A stretch of 64,000 nt of DNA, from contig NZ_JABAIV010000002.1 of the NCBI RefSeq assembly GCF_013003915.1, forward strand, positions 434,001 through 498,000. Reading direction: 5' to 3'. This stretch comes from Telluria aromaticivorans (GTDB lineage Bacteria; Pseudomonadota; Gammaproteobacteria; Burkholderiales; Burkholderiaceae_D). How positions within the stretch are numbered: the stretch's first letter is position 1; every line of letters starts with the position of its first letter. Shown here piece by piece: positions 36,621 to 45,487 of this stretch. A program made the translations under genes and the position numbers. Under the pieces are notes generated by a model. It was not told the origin of the DNA and made no database searches. It saw only the letters and a program-made list of their open reading frames with translations.

Positions 36621-38114
36621 TCAGCGGCCAAGCCGTACCTGCGCACCTTCGCGCAAATCAAACAGCTCGTGGCCGAACAGGGTGGTTTTCAGCTGCGCCA
36701 CCTGGGCGCCTGCCTTGTCGTAAATCGGTTGGACCGTGCCGGGACGGGCGCGCATGGTACGCAGCTCGTCCTCGACGGTGACCTGGGCCACGCGCGGCCG
36801 GCCATAGGCCCAGGCGCCGGCACCAAGCGCCGCCAGCAGGGCCGCGGCGATGCCGCCGAGCGCCGCCAGCGGTCCCATGCCGTAATGCACGCGCACCTCC
36901 AGCGGCAGCACGGCGTTCGAGGCCTGCACCGTGGCCGGCGGCGTGAAGATCTCGGGCAGCGGGTCGCCCGGGAACAGCGCGGCCATGCGCTGGCGGAAGG
37001 CCTGCGACAATTCCAGCTTCTGGTTCGCCAGGTGCAGCTCGATCCGGCCCGGCAGCACATAGGCCGAACCGGCGGACTTCATCGCTTCCATCGACCATTT
37101 GTCGGGCAGCTGGGCCACCGGCAGCTGCATGACCGAGCCGAGCGGCACCGGCTTGCCCGGCGCCAGGTTGTCCACGCGGCTGCTGGCCAGCTCGATCTTG
37201 CGGTCTTCGCCGGCCAGCATCGAGCGCGCGCTGAGCGTGGCCGAGGCGATGGTGTACGGGTACATCGTGTTCTCGAGGTGCCAAAGGATGCTGGCTTTTG
37301 GCGTGCGCGCATCAGGGTCGACGTCGGCGCGCAGCGCCCCGCCCTGCGCCTGCGAGAAGGCCACGCCGGGCGCGTCCTCCACTTGCGCGGGGCTGAGGCG
37401 CACCGTGTCACGGTCGAGCGGCTTCAGGCGCGCCGGCTGCTCGGTGATCACGCTGGCGATGCGGCCGGACGCCAGCAGCGCGTCGAGCGCGCGGCTGCCG
37501 GGCGCGCCGACGGCGAAGGCATACACCATCAGGCCATTGGCCTGGTAATGCTTGCCCTGGACTGGCATGCGCAGCGGGAAGGCCACGACCTTGTCGATCG
37601 CCGCGCCGCGGTGGATCAGCTCATAGAATTCGCGATTGCGTGCGGCGGTGGCCTGGTCGTTGTTCGGACTGTTGCGGTTGTTCGTCACCAGCCAGACGAT
37701 GCCGGGCTTGCCGCCGAGCGCCGTGCCGATGGCGGCCTGCACCGCTTCACCCAGGTCGGTGTCGGCCAGTGCGGCACTGCCCGGCTTGCGCGCCACCTCG
37801 AGGCCGGAGAGTGCAGCATTGACGCGGCTGCGCACGACCTTCGGGTCGGCCTTGAGCGAGAGCAGCGCCTTGGGCGAGGGCGCGCCCGGCAAGGATTGGT
37901 TGAAGGCAGCCAGCACCATGGCGTCGCCTGGCTGCACGACGGCGCCGGCCAGCGCACCAATCAGGGGCTTGAACTGGGATTGCGGGTCGGTGTAGAAAGG
38001 CTCCATCCAGCCGGAGTTCTGCACCAGGAAGACGTGTGGGGTCGCAGCCGCGGGGGAAGCGGCGGAGAGCAGCAACAGCAGCGCTGCAGCGCATTGGTGG
38101 AAAGTGACCCGCAT
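36621..38114 (-). CDS. vWA-like membrane-anchored protein of tubulin-like operon
   Basis: 497 aa from the ATG at 38114, whose first base is the last of the upstream stop (TGATG). Signal peptide (1-24, ending SPAAAT), then a vWA-like domain: first strand VFLVQNSGWME at the usual MIDAS position, later GIVWLVTNNRNS. The canonical DxSxS is replaced by QNSGW, so metal binding is doubtful. A beta-rich region follows, then a transmembrane helix (LGGIAAALLAALGAGAWAYG, about 410-430) and a short cytoplasmic domain ending FDLREGAQVRLGR. Topology is therefore mostly periplasmic with a small cytoplasmic tail that could contact the tubulin-like protein. Exact family not recognised. Confidence 0.72.
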   Translation of the reverse strand: MRVTFHQCAAALLLLLSAASPAAATPHVFLVQNSGWMEPFYTDPQSQFKPLIGALAGAVVQPGDAMVLAAFNQSLPGAPSPKALLSLKADPKVVRSRVNAALSGLEVARKPGSAALADTDLGEAVQAAIGTALGGKPGIVWLVTNNRNSPNNDQATAARNREFYELIHRGAAIDKVVAFPLRMPVQGKHYQANGLMVYAFAVGAPGSRALDALLASGRIASVITEQPARLKPLDRDTVRLSPAQVEDAPGVAFSQAQGGALRADVDPDARTPKASILWHLENTMYPYTIASATLSARSMLAGEDRKIELASSRVDNLAPGKPVPLGSVMQLPVAQLPDKWSMEAMKSAGSAYVLPGRIELHLANQKLELSQAFRQRMAALFPGDPLPEIFTPPATVQASNAVLPLEVRVHYGMGPLAALGGIAAALLAALGAGAWAYGRPRVAQVTVEDELRTMRARPGTVQPIYDKAGAQVAQLKTTLFGHELFDLREGAQVRLGR

Positions 38115-39607
38115 CACGCCGGATCTTCCAGGCGCCAGCCACGGATCTCGTTCCAGTCCGGATGGTGCAGCCACAGGCAGCCCGCGTACACGAAGGGCAC
38201 GCAGTCCAGCGGCCGCGACAGGCGCACCACTTCGTCGAGGATCACGTTGCGCCGGCCGATCCATTCGACCGTGGTGCGGGGAAGCACTCGCGCTTCCAGC
38301 GCTTCCTCGGCGCGGCCGGTGTATTTATGGAAGCGCAGCACCAGCCCGCTTGGCTGGCTGCGGTTGTTGTTGAAGGCGCGCAGCAGCGGCAGCACCAGGG
38401 TGTCGTCCTGGTTCAGGTCTTCGATGTGCTCGCCGGACCAGGGCTCGTCGACGACCGGGTGCCCGCGCCGGAACAGGAAGTTGGCAAAGCCCAGGCGCGC
38501 GCCGTCGATCGGCGCGCTCTCGGGACGGTCGGTACCCAGTTCGAGGAAGGAATACCCCTGGCCATCGTGGCCGATATGCCAGAGGCGGCCGTCGCGGCTC
38601 TGGGTCGGGCCGCCGAAATCGAGGCGCGGCAGCCAGCCCGGCGGCCAGGGGGTGAACAGCGGCGGCTGGCCCGGACGCCAGGCCAGCTGGCCCTGATCGT
38701 GCAGCCAGAACAGGCGGCCGTCGTAGCCGATCGGGCGCGACCAGCCGGCACGGGGAATATCCGGGCAGGCAAATTCTTCGACTTCGAGCAGGTCGCTGCG
38801 CGCGCTCCACAGGCGCACCGTGCCGCCGGCGTCGGCGTCCGGGCAGACCAGGCAGGCGATGTGGCGGCGCATGGCGCCGGGCGCGGCGACCAGCGGTGCT
38901 TCCAGTACGGGCTCGGTGCGATAGGTTTCGCTCACGGGATTGATCCACAGCCGATGCAGGCCGCTGCTGGTGGGGACAATCGCCACCTCGCCGCGGCGCG
39001 GCTCGAGCACCGGCAGCCAGGCATAGCACGAGGCGGTGAAGGCCAGGCCGGCGGCGCCGTCGTCCGGCGCCATCACATGCCACAGGCCGGCGACCGGGTC
39101 CCAGTACTGCAGCACGCCGCGCGTGTGGGCCAGCGCCAGCAGGCGCTGCTCGGGAAAACCGTAGTGGGATGCCGCGAACACGCACTGCGCATTCGGCGGC
39201 ACCGGCATCGCCAGGTCATGGCGGCCGACGTGGGGCGCGGCTGGACGCTCTTCCAGACTGTCGCCCAGCGGCAGCGAGGTGACCGGCAAACCGTGCGGAA
39301 CGTGGCGCGGCAGCGTGGCATCCACGCCGGGGCCCCACCAGCCAGCCTGGCGCGCAGGTGTCCCCGGCAGCCGCAGCAAGCTGCGGCCGCAGTTCGGGCA
39401 AAAGGCGAAACCTTCCGGATAGATGGGCGCGCAGGCGCAGGCGTCCGGCAGCGAGGCGCCGAGCAGGCGGGCGACATCGGGCAGGCGGCTGTGGGCGTGG
39501 GCCTGCCAGTCGATGCGGCCCAGGCCCTCGGTTGCCAGCAGTTCGAACTCCCCGCTACGCTCGTCTTCCTGCCAGACACTGGCAGGCGTTTCCCATCTGT
39601 ATCTCAT
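38114..39607 (-). CDS. Zinc-ribbon plus beta-propeller-like protein, first gene of tubulin-like operon
   Basis: 497 aa from the ATG at 39607, which has AAGGTGA six bases upstream; the frame is open to 39850 but the extra codons do not look coding. Residues about 55-80 form a zinc ribbon (C-x-C then CPNCG). The remaining ~400 residues are beta-rich with repeated Trp/Asp-Gly elements (YWDPVAGLWHV, GYDGRLFWLHDQGQLAW, SRDGRLWHIGHDGQGY), suggestive of a beta-propeller. No signal peptide or transmembrane helix, so cytoplasmic. Its stop overlaps the start of the vWA-like gene by one base. Function unknown; a scaffold or sensor role is inference. Confidence 0.7.
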   Translation of the reverse strand: MRYRWETPASVWQEDERSGEFELLATEGLGRIDWQAHAHSRLPDVARLLGASLPDACACAPIYPEGFAFCPNCGRSLLRLPGTPARQAGWWGPGVDATLPRHVPHGLPVTSLPLGDSLEERPAAPHVGRHDLAMPVPPNAQCVFAASHYGFPEQRLLALAHTRGVLQYWDPVAGLWHVMAPDDGAAGLAFTASCYAWLPVLEPRRGEVAIVPTSSGLHRLWINPVSETYRTEPVLEAPLVAAPGAMRRHIACLVCPDADAGGTVRLWSARSDLLEVEEFACPDIPRAGWSRPIGYDGRLFWLHDQGQLAWRPGQPPLFTPWPPGWLPRLDFGGPTQSRDGRLWHIGHDGQGYSFLELGTDRPESAPIDGARLGFANFLFRRGHPVVDEPWSGEHIEDLNQDDTLVLPLLRAFNNNRSQPSGLVLRFHKYTGRAEEALEARVLPRTTVEWIGRRNVILDEVVRLSRPLDCVPFVYAGCLWLHHPDWNEIRGWRLEDPA

Positions 39608-39844
39608 GCCGTCACCTTGGTGCCCCTTATTCGTATATAAAACCCAGCGTGTCGAGACTATTCGTTCCCTCTTGTTGTTGCTCAAATCATAGCGCTCAGG
39701 ACTGTCGCGCGGCGCGCCGTACACGGGGTAGCGTGCCATGACCCTTTTGGGATCAACAAATGGGCTGATTGGCAGGTGGTGCGGGGAACTTTTGGCTGAC
39801 GTACGTATAATGGCGGCCCGGCTTCCGCTCCCAATTTGCCAGAC

Positions 39845-40906
39845 ATGCATACCCCCGAATCACCTGACGACCAGCACCCTGGCGACCTGCCGCCACACGC
39901 CGTCGATGCCGCCGAGGCGCACTTGCGCGACGTGCTCGCGCATGCGCTCGAATACGGTCCAGCCCACGCCGCGCTGGTCGTCTACGACACCCGCACCGCC
40001 CTGGCGCGCGCGCTGCTCGAGGGCTACCGCCGCAACCTGCCCGGCGCGGTCTTCATCGATTTCGATTCCGCCACGCCCGAGGCGGTGCTGGCGGCCTTCC
40101 GCGCGATGGCGCCGCAAGACCTGGTGGTGCTGGTGCAGTCGACCAACTTCCGGCTGGATGGCTTCCGTATCCGCGTCGAGCTGTTCAAGCTGGGGCTGAA
40201 GGTGGTCGAGCACGTGCACCTGTCGCGCATGCCGGGAGCGCAGTCGGAGCATTACATCGAGGCGCTGGCCTATGACCCGGCCTATTTCCGCGGCGTTGGG
40301 CGCGCACTAAAAGCGCGGATCGACGCGGCGCCGCATGCGCGCGTGCTGGGCGGCGGCGAGACCTTGACCTTCGCCTCGGCGCTGGAGCCGGCCAAGCTGA
40401 ACGTGGGCGACTACAGCGAGATGAACAATGTCGGCGGCCAGTTCCCGATCGGCGAAGTGTTTACCGAAGCGCTCGACCTGGAAGCGGTGCACGGCCGGGT
40501 GCAGGTGCACGTCTTCGGCGATACGAATTACCGTTCGAACCGGCCCGAGGTCCCGGTGACCCTGGTCATCGAGCGTGGCCGCGTGGTGGGCACCGAGAAC
40601 GCCACGCCGGCATTCCAGCAGGTACTGGACAACATCACCGAGATCGAGGGCGAAGTCTGGGTGCGCGAGCTGGGATTCGGCATGAACCGCGCCTTCACGC
40701 GCGAGCGCCGCGTCGACGATATCGGCACCTACGAGCGCATGTGCGGCATCCACCTGTCGCTCGGCGCCAAGCATGGCGTGTACACGAAGCCCGGTTTCAA
40801 GCGCAAGGACGCGCGCTTCCACATCGACGTATTCGCGGTCACCGATGCGGTCTACCTGGGCGAGGAAAGGGTGTACGCCGACGGCCGCTGGATGTGTAAC
40901 ACCTGA
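39845..40906 (+). CDS. M29-like metallopeptidase homologue (aminopeptidase T / NicX-like)
   Basis: 353 aa from the ATG at 39845 (a TTG nine bases earlier is possible). The C-terminal two thirds carry the M29 landmarks in order: GGQFPIGEVFT (metal Glu), WVRELGFGMNRAF, GIHLSLGAKHG (His) and HIDVF (His/Asp ligands). Family members are metal-dependent aminopeptidases or ring-cleaving dioxygenases such as NicX. Which reaction applies here is not clear. A TATAAT hexamer lies at 39806-39811, but without a good -35. It is divergent from the tubulin-like operon and followed by the histidine kinase gene 26 bp later. Confidence 0.78.
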   Translation: MHTPESPDDQHPGDLPPHAVDAAEAHLRDVLAHALEYGPAHAALVVYDTRTALARALLEGYRRNLPGAVFIDFDSATPEAVLAAFRAMAPQDLVVLVQSTNFRLDGFRIRVELFKLGLKVVEHVHLSRMPGAQSEHYIEALAYDPAYFRGVGRALKARIDAAPHARVLGGGETLTFASALEPAKLNVGDYSEMNNVGGQFPIGEVFTEALDLEAVHGRVQVHVFGDTNYRSNRPEVPVTLVIERGRVVGTENATPAFQQVLDNITEIEGEVWVRELGFGMNRAFTRERRVDDIGTYERMCGIHLSLGAKHGVYTKPGFKRKDARFHIDVFAVTDAVYLGEERVYADGRWMCNT

Positions 40907-40932
40907 GCAGCGGTCACAATATCGGTGTTACC

Positions 40933-42141
40933 ATGACGGTCTACCATCCCTCCGTAGAGCGTTCCATGGCAGACGACGTCCCTTCTTACGTCAGCGAAAT
41001 CCAGGCCATCGGCGCTGTCCCCAAGATCCTCGAAACGGTCGCCGCCATGACCGGGCTGCGCTTCGTCTGCATCGCCCACGTGACCCAGGATTCCTGGACC
41101 GCCTGCGCCGTGCTCGACGGGCTCGAATTCGGCCTCAAGCCGGGCGGCGCACTCGACGTCACCACGACCCTGTGCGAACAGGTGCGCGACACTGAAGAAG
41201 CGGTGATCATCGACAGCGTGCGCGACAGCGCCCGCTACCACGACCACCACACGCCGCGCATCTACGGTTTCCAGAGCTATTTTTCGATTCCGGTGTTCCG
41301 CCCCGGCGGCCAGTATTTCGGCACCTTGTGCGGGCTCGATCCCGAACCGGCGCGCCTGACGGGCGAGACCACCGTCTCGACCCTGACCCTGTTCGCCGAA
41401 CTCATCTCCAAGCAGCTCGAAGCCGAACATGCACGTGGACAGGCCCAGAACGAGTTGCTGACCGAACGCGAAACGGCGGAACTGCGCGAGCAGTTCATCG
41501 CCGTCCTCGGGCACGACCTGCGCACGCCGCTCAGTGCGATCCAGTCGGGCGCCGAAATCCTGCTGCTCAAGCACCAGGATTCGGTAACGCGCGAGGTGGC
41601 GCAACGCATCCGGCGCTGCGCGTCTCGCATGGCGGCGCTGGTGGGCGACGTGGTCGACTTCACGCGCGGGCGAATGGGCAGCGGGATTGCCCTGGACCTG
41701 CGCGACACCCCGAACGCAGACCTGTTCCTGCGCCAGGTCGTCGACGAACTATGCGACGTCTATCCCGAGCGCCAGATCGACAGCAGCATCGAGGCGCCCA
41801 TGCAGTTCCGCTGCGATCCCGACCGCCTGTCGCAGCTGCTCTCCAATCTCCTGAAAAATGCCGTGGTTCACGGCGACGAGGCCCAACCCATTGTGGTCGA
41901 CGCCCATATCGACAAGGGCATGTTCGCGCTGCACGTCGTCAACGGCGGCCCCGGGCTCCCGGCGGACGTGGTGACGCAGCTGTTCAAGCCTTACTGGCGC
42001 GCAGCCTCGCGCCAGGGCAGCGAAGGACTCGGCCTGGGTCTGTACATCGTCGACCGGATCGCCCGCGGCCACCACGGGACGGTCGCGGTCAATTCCGCCG
42101 ATGGCGTGACGGAATTCATTTTCACGATGCCCGCGGCCTGA
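40933..42141 (+). CDS. GAF-domain sensor histidine kinase (orphan)
   Basis: 402 aa (or 391 from the ATG at 40966; neither has a good ribosome site). A GAF domain (about 25-170) is followed by a coiled linker, a HisKA domain with the H-box FIAVLGHDLRTPLSA (His near 199) and an HATPase domain: N-box LSNLLKNAVVHGD and G-box GLGLGLYIV. No transmembrane segment, so it is a soluble sensor. No response regulator gene is adjacent. It ends 9 bp from the convergent anti-sigma gene, the one convergent junction in the window with no repeat element. Confidence 0.92.
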   Translation: MTVYHPSVERSMADDVPSYVSEIQAIGAVPKILETVAAMTGLRFVCIAHVTQDSWTACAVLDGLEFGLKPGGALDVTTTLCEQVRDTEEAVIIDSVRDSARYHDHHTPRIYGFQSYFSIPVFRPGGQYFGTLCGLDPEPARLTGETTVSTLTLFAELISKQLEAEHARGQAQNELLTERETAELREQFIAVLGHDLRTPLSAIQSGAEILLLKHQDSVTREVAQRIRRCASRMAALVGDVVDFTRGRMGSGIALDLRDTPNADLFLRQVVDELCDVYPERQIDSSIEAPMQFRCDPDRLSQLLSNLLKNAVVHGDEAQPIVVDAHIDKGMFALHVVNGGPGLPADVVTQLFKPYWRAASRQGSEGLGLGLYIVDRIARGHHGTVAVNSADGVTEFIFTMPAA

Positions 42142-42150
42142 GCGCCGCCT

Positions 42151-42855
42151 TTACATCACCCTGATCCAGCCGCCCTTGTAGAGGATCGGTCCGCTCGGGC
42201 CGTTCGGGTCGGGCGAGCCGCCCTGCGGTTCCAGGCTGACCGCCAGCAGCGCCACGTCGGCGCCGATCGCCTGCGCCGTAAGCGGTAGCGCGAGCTGCCG
42301 GCTGCCATCGAGCACGCCGAGCGAACGCGGTGTGCCCTGCTGCGGCACAGCCCACAACTGCAGCACTTGCCCGGGGCTTAAGGGCTGGGTTGCCACCAAA
42401 CGTACCGTGAGCAGCCTGCGCTCGCGATCGGCCGTGACCAGCAGCGCGGTTTGCGCCTTCTCGTCGAGCAGGGTCGCGATATCGCTGACCGCCGGCTGCT
42501 GCGGTTCCCGCTGCATCACAGTCACCAGCAGCAACGCCGCCGCCATGCTCGAGGCAACACCCAGTCGGCGCCAGAAACCGAGCGAACCGTGACGCCAGAA
42601 TTGCCATGCCGGCGCAGGCAGCTCCAGGCCCAGCCGGGTTCTGATCGCGCGCCAGACCTGCGCGGGCGGCGCCACCGGCGGCACAAATTCGGCCATCGCC
42701 CCGATACGGTCGGCCCATGCTGCCACCGTGCGGCGCAGCGCCGCATCGCCATGCATCAGGCCTTCGAAGCGCCGCCGCGCCCGTCCCCGCAGGGTCCCCA
42801 GCACATACTCGGCCGCCAGCCGCTCTCGCAAGGGCTCGTTGTCGCGCAGCTTCAT
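42151..42855 (-). CDS. Anti-sigma factor (RskA-like), membrane-anchored
   Basis: 234 aa. The cytoplasmic N-terminus has the anti-sigma-type [18 protein letters not shown] (about 14-31). One transmembrane helix lies near residue 105 ([17 protein letters not shown]), and the periplasmic C-terminal domain has the RskA-type [18 protein letters not shown] ending [10 protein letters not shown]. It should hold the cognate ECF sigma factor inactive at the inner membrane until signalled, usually by proteolysis. Its ATGA overlaps the sigma gene stop, the standard arrangement for a sigma/anti-sigma pair. Confidence 0.92.
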   Translation of the reverse strand: MKLRDNEPLRERLAAEYVLGTLRGRARRRFEGLMHGDAALRRTVAAWADRIGAMAEFVPPVAPPAQVWRAIRTRLGLELPAPAWQFWRHGSLGFWRRLGVASSMAAALLLVTVMQREPQQPAVSDIATLLDEKAQTALLVTADRERRLLTVRLVATQPLSPGQVLQLWAVPQQGTPRSLGVLDGSRQLALPLTAQAIGADVALLAVSLEPQGGSPDPNGPSGPILYKGGWIRVM

Positions 42856-43442
42856 CCCGTCCTCCTTCCGGTCAGGCAGTCATGCAGCCGTACCAGGCTG
42901 CGGCGTATCCAGGTCTTCACCGTCCCCAGCGGCAGCGCCAGCCGGCGCGCCACTTCGCTGTGCGACAAGTCATGGAAAAAGGCCAGTCCCACGGCATGCC
43001 GGTGCTGTTCGTCGAGGGCGGCCATGCAGGCAGCCAGCGCTTTGGCCTCACTGCTCAGCTGGTGCAGGTCGGCCGGGCTCGCCACCGGGTCGCGCAGGGT
43101 CGCCATCACCGCGTCGTCGAACTCCACGCCGTCGAGCTCCGCCTCGTGCCGGTGCCGGCGCAGTACGTCGAAGGACTTGTTGCGCACGATGGTCGACATC
43201 CAGGTCATCGGCGCCGCCAGCCCTTCCTGATAATCGCGCGCATGGTCCCAGATCGCTACGAAACTCTCCTGCAGCGCTTCCTCGGCCAGCTCGCGGCGGC
43301 GCAGGATGCGCAAGGCCAGTCCGTACAGACGGGGCGAACTGGCTTCGTACAACTTCCGGAAAGCAACAGCATCTTTCAGCGCTGCGCCACGAATCCAATT
43401 GTTGAGTTCTAATGAATTTGGCAAATTTGTTGACTGAACCAC
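42852..43442 (-). CDS. ECF sigma factor (SigK-like)
   Basis: 196 aa starting with GTG at 43442. Region 2 is seen as LYGLALRILRRRELAEEALQ followed by AMTWMSTIVRNKSFD-like sequence, and region 4 as HSEVARRLALPLGTVKTWIR, so it is a two-domain ECF (group IV) sigma factor. It pairs with the overlapping RskA-like anti-sigma gene. It is divergent from the DUF4331 gene across 194 bp, and both promoters there could be its targets. Signal unknown; related pairs respond to redox or envelope stress. Confidence 0.92.
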   Translation of the reverse strand: MVQSTNLPNSLELNNWIRGAALKDAVAFRKLYEASSPRLYGLALRILRRRELAEEALQESFVAIWDHARDYQEGLAAPMTWMSTIVRNKSFDVLRRHRHEAELDGVEFDDAVMATLRDPVASPADLHQLSSEAKALAACMAALDEQHRHAVGLAFFHDLSHSEVARRLALPLGTVKTWIRRSLVRLHDCLTGRRTG

Positions 43443-43539
43443 GAAAATCTTTCGAATCAGCGAAAAAAGCGCCGGATTTACCAGCTGTGCATGCTTGAAT
43501 TATCACATCTACAGAGCAACGATGTACTAAAAATAATTT

Positions 43540-43568
43540 GAATCCGATAAGGTGCGGGCCGCGTATAC
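43540..43568 (+). promoter_or_regulatory. Candidate ECF-type promoter of the DUF4331 operon
   Basis: GAATCC (43540-43545), 16-bp spacer, CGTATAC (43562-43568), 68 bp before the DUF4331 start. It has the GC-containing -35 and CGT -10 form used by many ECF sigma factors. Recognition by the divergent SigK-like factor is inference. Confidence 0.35.
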
Positions 43569-43636
43569 GCTAGTGGAGACGTATTCCGCACACTGTCGCC
43601 CCCTTCGTGGGGAACAACAATACAGAGGAGATTTAC

Positions 43637-45133
43637 ATGCAATTCGGCAACAAGAAACCACTCTGGGCTGCGGCCCTTGCTTCGGGCGCAGCCCTGGCCA
43701 TGCTCTCCATGCCCGCCGCGGCATCGAGCCACCGCGAAGCCCCATTCCTGACCAACGCCCCGAAAGTGGACGGCACCGACTTCTACATGTTCCGCAGCTA
43801 TGCGCCTGGCCGCGAAGGCTTCGTGACCATGATTGCGAACTTCATCCCCTTCCAGGATCCGCAGGGCGGCCCGAACTTCTACCAGTTCGATAACAACGCC
43901 CTGTACGAAATCCACGTCGACAACAACGGCGACGCGAAAGAAGACATCTCCTTCCAGTTCCGCTTCAAGAGCACCTCGAAACGCACCGCCCTGACCGTCG
44001 GCGGCAAGCAGGTCCTGATCCCGCTGATCAACTCCTCGACCATCAGCGGCGTCAACCCAGGCTCGCTCAATGTGCGCGAAACCTATACCATCGACATGGT
44101 CAAGGGCGACCGCCGCGCCGGCGCCCGCACCCGCCTGGCGGGCGCCAGCGGCGTCACCGAATTCGACAAACCGGTCGACAATATCGGCGACAAAACCTTC
44201 GGCAGCGCCACCGGCTACGAGACCTATGCCAACCAGCATATCTACGACGTGGCCATCCCCGGCTGCGGCACCGGCCGCGTGTTCGTCGGCCAGCGCAAGG
44301 AGTCGTTCTATATCGCCGTCGGCAAGATCTTCGACCTGGTCAACCTGAACCCGCTGGGCGCCGAGGTCAACGGCAACAAGAACGACCTCGAGAACAAGAA
44401 CGTCAGCGCCATCGCCATCGAAGTGCCGATCGCCTGCGTGGCTGCCGCCGGCGAACCGGTGATCGGCGCCTACGCCACTGCCAGCATGCGCCAGGGCCGC
44501 CTGCTCAACCCAACTCCTGCCAGCGGCATCAACAACGCGACCAAGGAAGGCGGCGCCTGGACCCAGGTCTCGCGCCTCGGCATGCCGCTCGTGAACGAAG
44601 TCATCATCGGCATGGACCTGAAGGACCGCTTCAACAGCTCCAAGCCGCAGAATGACGGCCAGTTCATCGACTTCGTCACCAATCCGACCCTGCCGGCGAT
44701 CATCGAGACCCTGTTCCCGTCTGCGAAAGCCCCAACCAACTTCCCGCGCAACGACCTGGTCACCGCCTTCCTCAAGGGCATCCCGGGCGTGAACCAGCCG
44801 AAGAACGTGGTGGCCTCGGAAATGCTGCGCCTGAACACCAGCATCGCGCCGACCGCGCTGGCCGCGCAGAACGCGATGGGCGTGGCAGGCGGCGACAATG
44901 CCGGCTTCCCGAACGGCCGCCGTCCGGCCGACGACGTCACCGACATCGCCCTGCGCGTGTCGATGGGCGCGCTGTGCGCGCTGACCGGCGCCAACGATGC
45001 CCTGGGCGTGGGCTGCAAGCCTTCCGACGCACCGGCCGGCGGCCTGGCCCTGACCGACGGCGTGCGCAAGACCGCGGCATCGTACAAGCCGGCATTCCCG
45101 TACCTGAACACGCCGCTGCCGGGCAACCAGTAA
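43637..45133 (+). CDS. DUF4331 family exported protein
   Basis: 498 aa from the ATG at 43637 with AGAGGAG upstream. The signal peptide ends at SMPAAASS (about residue 30), and the mature protein begins with the DUF4331 hallmark SSHREAPFLTNAPKVDGTDF. The family is secreted or periplasmic and of unknown function. Paired Cys in AIPGCGTGR-like and EVPIACVAA contexts could form disulphides. It heads a co-directional set (lipoprotein, TPR protein, HupE/UreJ protein) divergent from an ECF sigma/anti-sigma pair, which suggests it is a main output of that sigma factor. Confidence 0.9.
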   Translation: MQFGNKKPLWAAALASGAALAMLSMPAAASSHREAPFLTNAPKVDGTDFYMFRSYAPGREGFVTMIANFIPFQDPQGGPNFYQFDNNALYEIHVDNNGDAKEDISFQFRFKSTSKRTALTVGGKQVLIPLINSSTISGVNPGSLNVRETYTIDMVKGDRRAGARTRLAGASGVTEFDKPVDNIGDKTFGSATGYETYANQHIYDVAIPGCGTGRVFVGQRKESFYIAVGKIFDLVNLNPLGAEVNGNKNDLENKNVSAIAIEVPIACVAAAGEPVIGAYATASMRQGRLLNPTPASGINNATKEGGAWTQVSRLGMPLVNEVIIGMDLKDRFNSSKPQNDGQFIDFVTNPTLPAIIETLFPSAKAPTNFPRNDLVTAFLKGIPGVNQPKNVVASEMLRLNTSIAPTALAAQNAMGVAGGDNAGFPNGRRPADDVTDIALRVSMGALCALTGANDALGVGCKPSDAPAGGLALTDGVRKTAASYKPAFPYLNTPLPGNQ

Positions 45134-45149
45134 GCGCGAGGAGAAAGCC

Positions 45150-45425
45150 ATGACTTCCATGACTCCGCACATGCGCAACGCTGCGCTGCTGCTGTCGGCG
45201 GCCCTGCTGTTGACGGCCTGCGGCGGCAGCAACGACCGCGACCCCGTCGCGACCACGCCACCGCCGACCGGCACCACGCCGCCTCCGGTGTCCACCGACA
45301 CCTTCTTCCAGACGGTACTGGCGCGGGTGGCCTCGCTGCTCGACAACGACGAACCGGTGGCGATCGACGCAATCCCCGTCACCGTGCCTGAAACCACGGA
45401 GCCGGAGCCGGTACCATCGGCCTGA
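45150..45425 (+). CDS. Small proline/threonine-rich lipoprotein
   Basis: 91 aa with GAGGAG before the ATG. Lipobox LLTAC (Cys near residue 24) after a hydrophobic stretch, then a Pro/Thr-rich linker (TTPPPTGTTPPP) and a short acidic C-terminus. It starts 16 bp after the DUF4331 stop, so the two are co-transcribed and the proteins probably sit together at the envelope. No family recognised. Confidence 0.8.
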   Translation: MTSMTPHMRNAALLLSAALLLTACGGSNDRDPVATTPPPTGTTPPPVSTDTFFQTVLARVASLLDNDEPVAIDAIPVTVPETTEPEPVPSA

Positions 45426-45436
45426 CGCACCCTGAA

Positions 45437-45476
45437 GGCGGGAATGGGGACGAAAGTCCCCTTCCCGTCTTTTCTC
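45437..45476 (+). terminator. Rho-independent terminator after lipoprotein gene
   Basis: A near-perfect 14-bp stem with a GAAA loop (45437-45469) is followed by TTTTCTC. It lies between the lipoprotein stop and the TPR gene start 12 bp later, so it may partly uncouple the two halves of the operon. Confidence 0.85.
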
Positions 45477-45487
45477 ATGGAGAACCG

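Noticed and set aside
39608..39850. N-terminal extension of the ribbon/propeller protein up to 39850
   Set aside because: Codons there are AT-richer and low in family-like sequence; the ATG at 39607 has a good ribosome site, whereas the upstream ATG at 39739 has only a weak AAGGG.
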